Of a DNA stretch of 64,000 nucleotides, positions 1 through 7,511 are shown piece by piece (within the stretch, counting starts at the first letter, position 1; each line of letters starts with the position of its first letter). The DNA is from Acinetobacter pecorum. GTDB taxonomy: Bacteria > Pseudomonadota > Gammaproteobacteria > Pseudomonadales > Moraxellaceae. Under the pieces are notes generated by a model that was not told where the DNA came from, ran no database searches, and saw nothing but the letters and a program-made list of their open reading frames with translations. The position numbers were made by a program, and so were the translations under genes. The stretch spans positions 122,930 through 186,929 of the forward strand of contig NZ_JACSPT010000005.1 of assembly GCF_014837015.1 (NCBI RefSeq), given 5' to 3'.

Positions 1-254
1 AACTGATTGAATAATACAAAACTGCTGGCCAATGTCGCATGACCACAAAAATCCACTTCCCTGGTTGGGGTAAACCAGCGAATGGCATAATTCTCGTTAT
101 CCATCACTTTAACAAAAGCTGTTTCAGACAAATTATTCTCCAGTGCGATATTTTGCATCAGCTCATTTTCGAGCCAATCCTCCAGTACAATCACGGCGGC
201 TGGATTGCCTTTAAACAATTCTGTAGTAAACGCATCGACTTGGTACATTTTCAT
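1..254 (-). CDS. PhzF-family isomerase/epimerase (5' part only; runs off the window)
   Basis: The first 84 codons are present; the rest lies beyond base 1. The translation carries the PhzF/DAP-epimerase-fold hallmarks: VDAFT at residues 6-10, GNPAAV at 16-21, NNLSETAF at 40-47 with the conserved glutamate (E44) that acts as the acid/base in PhzF, and FCGHAT at 69-74. PhzF proteins isomerise a dihydroanthranilate derivative in phenazine producers, but most family members belong to organisms that make no phenazines and have unknown substrates, so only the fold can be assigned. The ATG at 254 gives the canonical family N-terminus. Confidence 0.85.
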   Translation of the reverse strand, partial: MKMYQVDAFTTELFKGNPAAVIVLEDWLENELMQNIALENNLSETAFVKVMDNENYAIRWFTPTREVDFCGHATLASSFVLFNQ

Positions 255-372
255 TTTTTGAATTCCTGAATTCACGATCTCTAGTTTAAAAGCTTTTTTG
301 CAAGAATAAACTTGAATATGTTAATGATCTCATTAATCTAGCCTATTAAATAAATAGAGCAAATGGTGCTGC

Positions 373-960
373 ATGACAAACTTCCATCTTCAAAGTGTTC
401 CCTTAGAAAAAGCTTATCGTCTGATTACCCATGGACCTACTGTGCTGGTATCTGCTCAAGACCAGCAGGATACAGATGTCATGGCAGCGGCCTGGGCATG
501 TGCACTGGAATTCAGTCCTGCCAAAGTGACCGTGGTGCTGGACAAAAGCACCAAAACCCGAAATATTATTGAAAATTCAGGTTATTTTGCTCTGCAAATT
601 CCGACACTGAAACAGCTGAATATGGTCTATTATCTGGGCACACAGAGCCTGTATGATGTGCCGGAAAAAATGGCACAATCCGGAGTAGAACTATTTCATT
701 TTCCTGATGCGGATATTCCTGTAGTACAAGGCTGTGCGGCCTGGATACTTTGCGAACTGATTCCCGAGCCGCATAACCAGCAAATGCATGACCTGTTTAT
801 TGGCAAGGTGATTGCAGCCTATTCCGATGATCGGGTCTTCCGCGACGGCCACTGGCATTATCATGAAGTGGATGAAGAATGGAAAAGTATTCATCATGTA
901 GCCGGTGGGCATTTTTATACTATTGGTAATGCGGTGAGCATTGATGCTCCTGAATCTTGA
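373..960 (+). CDS. Flavin reductase-like FMN-binding protein
   Basis: A 195-residue protein with the look of the split-barrel flavin reductase-like family: an N-terminal segment on a supply of FMN-barrel strands (THGPTVLVSA near 20-29, a core containing AAAWACALEFSPAKV), followed by the STKTRNIIENSGYFAL stretch that in this family precedes the flavin contact. Members bind FMN and either reduce free flavin with NAD(P)H or act as small flavoprotein oxidoreductases; the substrate cannot be told from sequence. It stands alone, divergent from the PhzF gene and about 125 bp upstream of gloB. The ATG at 373 starts the family-like N-terminus; an overlapping frame beginning at 363 is a shadow. Confidence 0.8.
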   Translation: MTNFHLQSVPLEKAYRLITHGPTVLVSAQDQQDTDVMAAAWACALEFSPAKVTVVLDKSTKTRNIIENSGYFALQIPTLKQLNMVYYLGTQSLYDVPEKMAQSGVELFHFPDADIPVVQGCAAWILCELIPEPHNQQMHDLFIGKVIAAYSDDRVFRDGHWHYHEVDEEWKSIHHVAGGHFYTIGNAVSIDAPES

Positions 961-1085
961 TTTTTCTATATCTTTCTATTCAGCATACATGGAAGTCATT
1001 CTGGTTTAACAGATACTATCTAGCAACTCCAGAATACCTGAAATTATGCTACTTTATTCCTAATTTTGATTTGATGTGATGCGCT

Positions 1086-1820
1086 ATGATGCCTTTTAAA
1101 ATTCACTGTATTGATGTCCAGAATTCACTGCAAAATTATATCTGGTTGCTTGAACATACCGTGTCACATCAAGTGGCCGTGATTGACCCAACTGAAGCAG
1201 ACTTGGTACACGCCTATTGTGCCGAGCACGATTTGATCATAAGTCAAATCTGGCTGACGCACTGGCATAAAGACCATATTGGCGGTGTGCCGGGGTTAAT
1301 CCAGGGGAAAAATCTGCCTGTGTATGGCCCACGGGCAGAACTAAGCAAAATTCCGTTTATCACCCATCCACTTGAGCATGAAGAACAGTTTAATTTTCAT
1401 GGAATAGATATTCAGGTGATTGCTGTACCTGGGCATACACTTGGCCATATTGTCTATTTTATTGATGCAATTGATGTGCTGTTCTGCGGCGATACTTTAT
1501 TTGCTATGGGTTGTGGCCGGGTTTTTGAAGGAACGTTTGAACAGATGTATCATTCACTGTCTCGTCTGGCTGCCTTGCCGCCGCGCACGCAGGTGTATTG
1601 CACTCATGAGTACACCTTGTCGAATGCGCAGTTTGCCAAACACGTCGAACCAGATAATCCTGAAATTCTGGAACGCTTCGAGCAGATCGAGCGTTTACGT
1701 ATGCTAGGCCAGTGTACGCTACCAAGCAGTATTGAAATTGAATTGCAAACCAATCCTTTTCTTCGTGCAGAGAGCGTGGAGGAATTTCAGCGTTTAAGAA
1801 CCTTAAAGGATGAATTTTAA
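1086..1820 (+). CDS. gloB: Hydroxyacylglutathione hydrolase (glyoxalase II)
   Basis: A 244-residue metallo-beta-lactamase-fold hydrolase that would split S-lactoylglutathione into D-lactate and glutathione, the second step of methylglyoxal detoxification in the cytosol. The binuclear metal motif THWHKDH spans residues 58-64 (H59, H61, D63, H64); PGHTLGH near 120 and FCGDTLF near 140 supply the further histidine and bridging aspartate, and a CTHEYT segment follows. The C-terminal glyoxalase II domain ends with the characteristic NPFLR motif, which separates this from generic MBL proteins. Length is as usual for bacterial GloB. Two adjacent ATGs (1086, 1089) could both start. Confidence 0.92.
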   Translation: MMPFKIHCIDVQNSLQNYIWLLEHTVSHQVAVIDPTEADLVHAYCAEHDLIISQIWLTHWHKDHIGGVPGLIQGKNLPVYGPRAELSKIPFITHPLEHEEQFNFHGIDIQVIAVPGHTLGHIVYFIDAIDVLFCGDTLFAMGCGRVFEGTFEQMYHSLSRLAALPPRTQVYCTHEYTLSNAQFAKHVEPDNPEILERFEQIERLRMLGQCTLPSSIEIELQTNPFLRAESVEEFQRLRTLKDEF

Positions 1821-2070
1821 ATTCAATACAAAGTTAAAAATCAACCTTTAGATCAATACTATTTAATCATAGGCACTGTATAGTGTGTGCTTGAAGGCCT
1901 CGTATCACTTTTATATAAGGTAGAATCTATTGAACATTTACCTAAAAAGAGATTACTGGGCCATTTTCTTTCTTATGATTAACCCGGAGATATAAAATAC
2001 TTGTCCTAGAGATAATCCTATAGAAATAATAAGTTTAACTATATTTATAAAATCAAAGGAAGGTAGCGAA

Positions 2071-2514
2071 ATGGAATATCCGGTTATAGAAAATATTAGA
2101 ATAACAGATAATAAAAATGAGATAGATCTAGATAAAGTTCATCATTTCTTAAAAACCACCTATTGGTCTAAAGATATTCCAAAAGAAGTCGTTCAAAAAG
2201 CACTTAGAAACTCTTTAGTGGGTGGATGATTAGCAGAAGATCAGCTCATCGGCTTTGGCCGCCCCATTACAGACTATGCAACATTTGCTTATCTTGCGGA
2301 TATTTATGTTAAACCTGAATTTCGTGGTAAAGGCTACTCTAAAGTAATCATAAAGGCTCTTTTAGATAAAAGTGGATCAGAAATTTTAAGACGCATTCTT
2401 TTAGCAACGGCTGATGCTCATGGCTTGTATCGTAAATTTGATTTCAAAGACTTGGGTAAACCCGAAGATTTTTTAGAAATCAACAAACCTCAAATATATC
2501 AGCAAGTCACTTGA
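2071..2514 (+). pseudogene. GNAT-family N-acetyltransferase broken by one in-frame stop
   Basis: A 148-codon reading frame starts at ATG 2071 behind a good Shine-Dalgarno-like AAGGAAGG and ends at TGA 2512, but carries an in-frame TGA at 2227-2229. Downstream the frame remains intact and clearly GNAT-like: LIGFGR, then TFAYLADIYVKPEFRGKGYS, which includes the acetyl-CoA pyrophosphate-binding R/Q-x-x-G-x-G/A motif, then the helix region and an LYRKFDF end typical of small acetyltransferases. No second lesion is visible, so inactivation looks recent; a sequencing error or readthrough is an alternative. It lies next to a second broken gene on the opposite strand. Confidence 0.8.
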
Positions 2515-2626
2515 AAATATTGCAGTAGTATAAATAAGCGGATAAAAATTTAAAAAAAATCATAGCTTCAAATGCTTGGATTTATATAGGGTGTATTATA
2601 TTAATTCTAGTATTCTTAAATAAAAA

Positions 2627-3008
<382 letters not shown>

Positions 3009-3238
3009 ATGAGTTCTCACAATCTTGTAAAGGATCTAGTTAATTACATCGTTTACTAAATTTAAGTTATTAAAATCCTCTATGCTGTTGGCGACTTGTT
3101 AAAAATGAAAATAAATTATTTCATTCAGTGTACTGGAGATTCTCTAAAATTAAATTTATAAACCTCTAGTAGAAATATTGGGTTGTTCCAAAATAAAAAT
3201 ATCCCCTTTTACATTATGACATACCAATAAAGTCGCCA

Positions 3239-3307
3239 AACTTTAAGAGTAACATTGGTTATGTCACCCCTAATGATGCTATGCGAGAGCAGAAACTTAG
3301 AGCTTGA
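3239..3307 (+). pseudogene. Possible C-terminal scrap of an IS3-type transposase
   Basis: One frame encodes SNIGYVTPNDAMREQ shortly before a TGA. This resembles the 'HS-IGY-TP' end of the rve-type integrase domain in IS3-family transposases. Nothing upstream continues the homology and no terminal inverted repeats are visible, so this would be a tiny relic. The match is short and could be chance. Confidence 0.3.
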
Positions 3308-3351
3308 GTTCTATTTACCGGAACTGATAGCTTATGTACCAGTAAGTAAGA

Positions 3352-3624
3352 TTAAAGAATCTGATTGCTTTGTGCATAGGTATCCAGTTCCTCTTGATTA
3401 ACCACACGCACCGCCTGCATTTCATCAATACGTACCAGCAGCAAACCACCTAAAGCAGGTTGATAACGACGGGCACTCCCAAAAGGCGTATAGGCCACTT
3501 TCGACTGAACACTAAAATATAACCAGTCTTCATGTCCCAACATTACAGCAACCGGATTAATTCCTTGCTGTTGCATCAATTCAATTTGCTGTTTTACATA
3601 CTGTTCAATGGTTACTTCAGTCAT
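3352..3624 (-). CDS. Small uncharacterised protein
   Basis: About 90 residues from the ATG at 3624 (MTEVTIEQYVKQQ); the frame stays open to 3672 but the extra 16 residues look unlike a natural N-terminus. No signal peptide, membrane segment or known motif is visible. The N-terminal helix is glutamine-rich (KQQIELMQQQG), followed by a strand-rich part with EDWLYFSVQ and ALGGLLLVRIDEMQAVRVV. I do not recognise a family. It stands alone, with about 430 bp of AT-rich spacer on its upstream side. Codon use and composition look like the neighbouring core genes, which supports a real gene. Confidence 0.6.
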   Translation of the reverse strand: MTEVTIEQYVKQQIELMQQQGINPVAVMLGHEDWLYFSVQSKVAYTPFGSARRYQPALGGLLLVRIDEMQAVRVVNQEELDTYAQSNQIL

Positions 3625-4056
3625 GGTGCGGGAACTCAGTCTGAGAATTATATTCATGCCAGTATAAAACATGTAAAATCAGACTTAAGGGCAGAAAATC
3701 ATCAACCAGTATTTTGGAATGGATTGAATTAATGAGAAGAAATATTTTCATTTTATGGTTAATTTTTTATTTTGACCTTATGGAAAAAATTTAAAAACAG
3801 ATCATATGAGATATAAGCTATTGAATTATAAAATTAATTATGTATTTCTATCTCATTTAAATACTTAATATTTAGTTACAACATCTTCAATACTATAAAA
3901 ATCATTTACTTAAAGCTTAAATTGATTTTTTCTTACTCACGCAATGTTCACTATACATACAAATTCATTTAAATTAATTTAAATAAGGTTAAATGCCCTT
4001 TAAAACATTATTTTTCACCCTTATTTAAGATTTAACAATGATGAAGGAGTGATCTC
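3625..4056. other. AT-rich intergenic spacer, no gene seen
   Basis: About 430 bp between two small genes. Very AT-rich, with runs such as repeated TTTAAAT elements around 3960-4000. No RNA gene, repeat or convincing open frame is visible; it presumably holds the promoter of the gene at 4057. Confidence 0.6.
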
Positions 4057-4260
4057 GTGAAAAAAGTGGTTAAAGCTAAAAATTTGATTGCATTTCGACT
4101 ATGGTTAGAAAAATTGGGATATTCGGTACGTACCCTGGCGGATGATCGTGGTTTCAGTTTCAGCTTTAAGAAAGAATATGGCTTGGTCACCTGTGATCTG
4201 GCAGGCAATGCCTTGGCCTTACAACTAGGTGAGGAATTTGAAGACCACCTGAAAGCCTGA
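4057..4260 (+). CDS. Small uncharacterised cytosolic protein
   Basis: A 67-residue protein starting at GTG 4057, chosen because AAGGAG lies 8 bp upstream at 4043-4049 and no in-frame ATG is available. The sequence is a mixed alpha/beta miniprotein with a basic N-terminus (MKKVVKAKN), an amphipathic helix (FRLWLEKLGY) and an acidic C-terminus (GEEFEDHLKA). No signal peptide, membrane segment or cysteine pair suggests an envelope role. I do not recognise the family. A terminator-like hairpin follows about 70 bp after the stop. Confidence 0.65.
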   Translation: MKKVVKAKNLIAFRLWLEKLGYSVRTLADDRGFSFSFKKEYGLVTCDLAGNALALQLGEEFEDHLKA

Positions 4261-4332
4261 TTACTTCTATTTAGGAGTAGAAAAATAAATTAATTTCTCC
4301 ACTGATTCAGTAGCACTATTCTCTAGTTATTC

Positions 4333-4357
4333 AGCCCATTTCGATGGGCTTTTCTTT
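4333..4357 (+). terminator. Rho-independent terminator after the 67-residue gene
   Basis: A perfect 7-bp stem, AGCCCAT with ATGGGCT around a TTCG loop, is followed by a T-rich run. It sits where the plus-strand transcript from 4057 should end, just before the converging tRNA operon terminator. Confidence 0.8.
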
Positions 4358-4380
4358 TTTGAGAAATCTTGAGCAATAAA

Positions 4381-4404
4381 AAAGCAAGGCATTAGCCTTG
4401 CTTT
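4381..4404 (-). terminator. Terminator of the first tRNA operon
   Basis: A perfect 10-bp stem (AAAGCAAGGC / GCCTTGCTTT, ATTA loop) is followed on the minus strand by a T-run. It lies 7 bp beyond the CCA end of the last tRNA gene. An identical copy is at 6207-6230. Confidence 0.9.
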
Positions 4405-4411
4405 AATATGA

Positions 4412-4496
4412 TGGTGGGGACGGAGAGACTCGAACTCTCACACCTCGCGGCGCTGGAACCTAAATCCAGTGCGTCTACCAATTTCGCCACGTCCCC
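4412..4496 (-). tRNA. tRNA-Leu (UAG)
   Basis: An 85-nt class II tRNA with encoded CCA. The acceptor GGGGACG pairs with CGTCCCC, the anticodon loop reads UUUAGGU with anticodon UAG, a long variable arm is present, and the T loop is GTTCGAGTC. It is the promoter-distal gene of a three-gene operon. Confidence 0.95.
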
Positions 4497-4535
4497 ATCA
4501 GGGTACCAACTTAGTGTTGGATTTCTTTCAAACTT

Positions 4536-4609
4536 TGGCAGAGGATCAAGGATTCGAACCTTGACGAACGGTTTTGGAGACCGTCATGCTACCATTACAC
4601 CAATCCTCT
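4536..4609 (-). tRNA. tRNA-Trp (CCA)
   Basis: A 74-nt tRNA with encoded CCA. The anticodon stem ACGGT/ACCGT encloses loop CTCCAAA, giving anticodon CCA. A1-U72, G5-C68 and discriminator G73 match known bacterial tRNA-Trp identity elements, which excludes glycine (UCC). Its D arm is not the usual Trp-type sequence, hence slightly lower confidence. Confidence 0.9.
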
Positions 4610-4644
4610 ACTTCAATCAAATATTCAGATACCCGAATATCGAT

Positions 4645-4729
4645 TGGTGGGGACGGAGAGACTCGAACTCTCACACCTCGCGGCGCTGGAACCTAAATCC
4701 AGTGCGTCTACCAATTTCGCCACGTCCCC
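4645..4729 (-). tRNA. tRNA-Leu (UAG)
   Basis: Sequence identical to the tRNA-Leu at 4412-4496, 85 nt with CCA. It is the first gene of the operon, starting 13 bp after the promoter -10 box. Confidence 0.95.
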
Positions 4730-4742
4730 GATGGCTGTGTAT

Positions 4743-4769
4743 ATTATAGAGATAGACCGTCATTGACAA
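4743..4769 (-). promoter_or_regulatory. Sigma-70 promoter of the first tRNA operon
   Basis: On the minus strand: TTGTCA, 15-bp spacer, consensus TATAAT, then ATACACAGCCATC up to the tRNA. The same -10 and discriminator precede the other two tRNA units, so this is a shared design. Confidence 0.85.
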
Positions 4770-5108
4770 GTGATTTTACAAGCAATAACAGTCTATTCCG
4801 CTATAAAATAAACAGTTAAGCTTATTTTTTATTTTTTTATAAAACTGATGTCGAAAATTTGATTCTTTTTAGGGTGAGACTCCTGATTTTTTATTTAAAC
4901 TCTGACCATCTATAAATGAATACATAAATGGAGTTTTTATTATCCATGATATCTATTGTAAACTTGCATTAAAAATTTAAAGATAGAACTTACCAGCTAT
5001 CTTATTTTTTAGAAAACTTTAATCAGACAACTCATGCCTTATATTATTTTGGTTAAATTTCAATTTATAACCTATATTGCGGAACCGCATTCCATTCGTT
5101 CCAAAAAA
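4770..5108. other. AT-rich spacer, no gene seen
   Basis: Roughly 340 bp upstream of the first tRNA promoter and downstream of the small membrane protein gene. I see no open frame with a start, no hairpin and no repeat here. Confidence 0.55.
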
Positions 5109-5294
5109 CTAACCTCTTCTAAAGGGATTAATCATCAATGATTTTACCTCTAAAAAAATAAGTAAAGAGGCAATAATTAAAAGGCTTCCAATGCCGAGTA
5201 GAAGTTTATCACCAATGTATATACTTAAACCTAACGTTGTTAACGCAATAACAATAAATAAAACTAAAACAATTAAACCAATAGTGTGTTTCAT
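5109..5294 (-). CDS. Small two-helix membrane protein, uncharacterised
   Basis: 61 residues that are almost entirely two hydrophobic segments: roughly residues 5-27 (GLIVLVLFIVIALTTLGLSI) and 31-49 (LLLGIGSLLIIASLLIFLEV), with a basic tail (NPFRRG) that would lie in the cytosol by the positive-inside rule. No family is recognised. The Shine-Dalgarno signal upstream of ATG 5294 is weak. The regular hydrophobic pattern argues for a real gene in otherwise frame-poor AT-rich DNA. It sits between the two copies of the tRNA repeat, so it may be part of whatever created that duplication. Confidence 0.5.
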   Translation of the reverse strand: MKHTIGLIVLVLFIVIALTTLGLSIYIGDKLLLGIGSLLIIASLLIFLEVKSLMINPFRRG

Positions 5295-5711
5295 TTTACA
5301 TTTTTCTAATAAACTGATAAAAATATTTTATTATTTAATTAAACTAAAAACAAACAAAATTTAACACACAATTACAATTCTCTTGCAGCTTAACTTTTAA
5401 CGTTTTGCTTTACAAGATCAATCCTATCTTTATTAGGAAAAAATACATATTCAATTATTATGAATATTCAAATACTTAAAATATTTTTAAAAATTTCTGA
5501 AGTAAAATATTTTTAAATTTATTAAAAGACAAATATGAAGGGAGCACTACAATAAAGTTAAATTGTGCTAAGCCTTCAAGATTATATGATCTATTTAGGT
5601 TAGGAAAATTTAGATTATAAAAATGGAATGCTTGGCTCTCATTAAAGAGCAGTGTCTTAAAATAAATATTGATTTAAAAAACTAAAAGATTATTAAAAAG
5701 TTCTTGAAATC
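5295..5711. other. AT-rich spacer, no gene seen
   Basis: About 400 bp of very AT-rich DNA between the small membrane protein gene and tRNA-Leu(CAG). All frames are broken by frequent stops and no clear relic was found. Confidence 0.55.
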
Positions 5712-5731
5712 AAAAATTGCATCAGCGCAAT
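5712..5731 (-). terminator. Probable terminator of tRNA-Leu(CAG)
   Basis: On the minus strand a short stem ATTGC/GCAAT is followed by TTTTTG, 26 bp beyond the tRNA 3' end. The stem is only 5 bp, so this is tentative. Confidence 0.5.
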
Positions 5732-5756
5732 ACAAGTTATAGTTTTACAAAATTTA

Positions 5757-5842
5757 TGGTGGGGATAGAGAGACTCGAACTCTCACGCCCAGAAGGCGCT
5801 GCGACCTGAACACAGTGCGTCTACCAATTCCGCCATATCCCC
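5757..5842 (-). tRNA. tRNA-Leu (CAG)
   Basis: An 86-nt class II tRNA with encoded CCA. The acceptor GGGGATA pairs with TATCCCC; the anticodon stem CTGTG/CGCAG encloses TTCAGGT, giving anticodon CAG. It has a long variable arm and a standard T loop. It is a single-gene unit between the two repeat blocks. Confidence 0.95.
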
Positions 5843-5854
5843 ATGGCTGTGTAT

Positions 5855-5881
5855 ATTATAGCGATTAGACCGGGTTCACAA
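5855..5881 (-). promoter_or_regulatory. Sigma-70 promoter of tRNA-Leu(CAG)
   Basis: TTGTGA, 15-bp spacer, TATAAT on the minus strand, followed by the same ATACACAGCCAT discriminator as the flanking tRNA operons. Confidence 0.85.
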
Positions 5882-6198
5882 GTAGTTTTGTAAGAATCCA
5901 AATACTTTTATATCAAAAATTAAGCAGTTAACTTTCAATTGAGCAAATATCATCCTACTTAGATTCCTATTATTAAATTTATCCCCCTCTACATGAAAAT
6001 GATGTCTATAACTTGAATGAAAGATCACTCCATTGAAATTTAAAAGCAGTGGGATCGCGTAGCTTATCATTCTTAATATTAGAATTTTTACAGTCATGCC
6101 CTGATAATAATCATTCACTTAAGAGGTGAAACCTGGAATGTATTTAAGTTCATTACGTATCACAGCAAATATCACACTAAAAAATTAGACTTATTCAG
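5882..6198. other. Spacer between tRNA units, no supported gene
   Basis: About 320 bp. A minus-strand frame of 80 codons (5876-6118) crosses it but runs into the tRNA promoter and has no recognisable features, so I do not call it. Confidence 0.5.
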
Positions 6199-6206
6199 GC
6201 AATAAA

Positions 6207-6230
6207 AAAGCAAGGCATTAGCCTTGCTTT
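6207..6230 (-). terminator. Terminator of the second tRNA operon
   Basis: Identical 10-bp stem and T-run to the hairpin at 4381-4404. Confidence 0.9.
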
Positions 6231-6237
6231 AATATGA

Positions 6238-6322
6238 TGGTGGGGACGGAGAGACTCGAACTCTCACACCTTGCGGCGCTGGAACCTAAATCCAGTGCGT
6301 CTACCAATTTCGCCACGTCCCC
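6238..6322 (-). tRNA. tRNA-Leu (UAG)
   Basis: As the gene at 4412-4496 except for one base in the variable-arm loop (position 6272), which leaves the stem intact. 85 nt with encoded CCA. Confidence 0.95.
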
Positions 6323-6361
6323 ATCAGGGTACCAACTTAGTGCTGGATTTCTTTCAAACTT

Positions 6362-6435
6362 TGGCAGAGGATCAAGGATTCGAACCTTGACGAACGGTTT
6401 TGGAGACCGTCATGCTACCATTACACCAATCCTCT
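6362..6435 (-). tRNA. tRNA-Trp (CCA)
   Basis: Sequence identical to the gene at 4536-4609, including A1-U72 and G73. 74 nt with encoded CCA. Confidence 0.9.
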
Positions 6436-6470
6436 ACTTCAATCAAATATTCAGATACCCGAATATCGAT

Positions 6471-6555
6471 TGGTGGGGACGGAGAGACTCGAACTCTCAC
6501 ACCTCGCGGCGCTGGAACCTAAATCCAGTGCGTCTACCAATTTCGCCACGTCCCC
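6471..6555 (-). tRNA. tRNA-Leu (UAG)
   Basis: Sequence identical to the gene at 4645-4729; first gene of the second operon. 85 nt with encoded CCA. Confidence 0.95.
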
Positions 6556-6568
6556 GATGGCTGTGTAT

Positions 6569-6595
6569 ATTATAGAGATCATTTCCAGCTGACAA
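6569..6595 (-). promoter_or_regulatory. Sigma-70 promoter of the second tRNA operon
   Basis: TTGTCA, 15-bp spacer, TATAAT on the minus strand. The -10 box lies in the repeated block while the spacer and -35 lie just outside it and differ from copy 1, yet the -35 hexamer is the same. Confidence 0.85.
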
Positions 6596-6662
6596 GCCGT
6601 TTATCATAAAAAAGCACCCGTTTGATTAAATAAGAAACAATCCCGATCTTATTGTATTTTTC

Positions 6663-7511
6663 TCATTCAATTTCAGTCATTAAGTAGGATCTAACCGCTT
6701 TGAAATCTGTCAGCCGATGCGGTTTTTGCTTGCGTAGCATATCTTCTAACAAGCCTTGAAAGACCTGTAAATGTTCCGGTAACGCAATCTTTAGACGCTG
6801 ACAATGCAACAGCGCCCAATCCAGATAATCAGTCGCCTGTAAACGCTGCCCGCTCAACCATTCATAAAAAATCACGCCTAAAGCATAAACTTCACTTTGC
6901 AGGCTTTTGGCCTGACCTTGAAAAAGTTCTGGCGCCATATAACGCGGTGTTGCATTCAGCTCATAGGTACCATTCTGATAGATTGACTGCACATGTTCAA
7001 AATCAAGCAGGTATACCCTGCCCTGATCATTTACAAAATGCTCCTGCTTTAAATCCGCATGTATATAGCCCAGCTCCTGCAAGCAGACTAAAGGCTCAAC
7101 AGCTTGCAGCAAATGCTGTCGAATTTGTGTAATGGATTGTTGATGCGGCATGACTTGAAAATGCGCCCGTGCATCCACCAGAATCAAAGCATGCTCAAAG
7201 TGGTCATGATCGAACTTGAAAGGTTGTTGAATAATTTGATGAGGCAGGAAAAAATTTAGCTCACTTGATCGAGCATAAACCTGATAAAAATTCAGCTCAC
7301 GCTGCCAGCCCAGTTCTGCCTGCGTCGATAATTTTAAGCGATCAGAGATATTCGATATTTGGGTTTTTAGCCAGAGCGCCTGCTTTTCAGCATAATACAA
7401 CCGCCGCCCAAAGCCCAGGCTGCGGGCTTTAGTTCGCAGTTCAAAATTAGAAGTATCAAGATAATCTAAATTAAGTCGTGGCAATGTATTCAGGTTTTGG
7501 ATCAGATGCAT
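6663..7511 (-). CDS. Divergent protein-kinase-fold protein
   Basis: 282 residues with a recognisable kinase C-lobe. HADLKQEHF (151-159) aligns with the HRDLKPEN catalytic loop, LLDFE (168-172) with DFG, YMAPE (191-195) with APE, and SEVYALGVIFYEWLSG with the alpha-F region. Catalytic Asp153, Lys155 and metal-binding Asp170 are kept, but the loop Asn is His and DFG is DFE. The N-lobe is poorly conserved; LGFGRR near 32-37 might be a glycine loop. It could phosphorylate protein or a small molecule/lipid, or be a weak or pseudo-kinase. Its start overlaps the end of the upstream patatin gene by 41 bp, so the two are likely co-translated. Confidence 0.8.
   Translation of the reverse strand: MHLIQNLNTLPRLNLDYLDTSNFELRTKARSLGFGRRLYYAEKQALWLKTQISNISDRLKLSTQAELGWQRELNFYQVYARSSELNFFLPHQIIQQPFKFDHDHFEHALILVDARAHFQVMPHQQSITQIRQHLLQAVEPLVCLQELGYIHADLKQEHFVNDQGRVYLLDFEHVQSIYQNGTYELNATPRYMAPELFQGQAKSLQSEVYALGVIFYEWLSGQRLQATDYLDWALLHCQRLKIALPEHLQVFQGLLEDMLRKQKPHRLTDFKAVRSYLMTEIE

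Larger units (their letters stand above)
4373..4753. repeat. Direct repeat unit 1: tRNA-Leu/tRNA-Trp/tRNA-Leu block
   Basis: This 381-bp block (terminator, three tRNA genes, promoter -10 region) recurs at 6199-6579 in the same orientation, offset by 1826 bp. I found two differences: position 4446 (C here, T in the other), which falls in the variable-arm loop of a tRNA-Leu, and position 4517 (T here, C in the other) in a spacer. The homology stops abruptly on both sides. Confidence 0.93.
6199..6579. repeat. Direct repeat unit 2: tRNA-Leu/tRNA-Trp/tRNA-Leu block
   Basis: Second copy of the 381-bp block at 4373-4753, same orientation, two base differences. Sequence outside the block is unrelated apart from a TTGTCA box just upstream of each promoter. 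Confidence 0.93.

Noticed and set aside
4536..4609. Reading of the second tRNA as glycine (UCC)
   Set aside because: The 7-nt anticodon loop CTCCAAA places CCA at 34-36; A1-U72 and G73 agree with tryptophan.
4408..4749. 113-codon plus-strand frame across the tRNA genes, repeated at 6234-6575
   Set aside because: It is the complement of the tRNA-Leu/Trp/Leu block; the similarity between the two copies comes from the DNA repeat, not from a protein.
5876..6118. 80-codon minus-strand frame near tRNA-Leu(CAG)
   Set aside because: It ends within the tRNA promoter, has no ribosome site, no known features and AT-driven composition.
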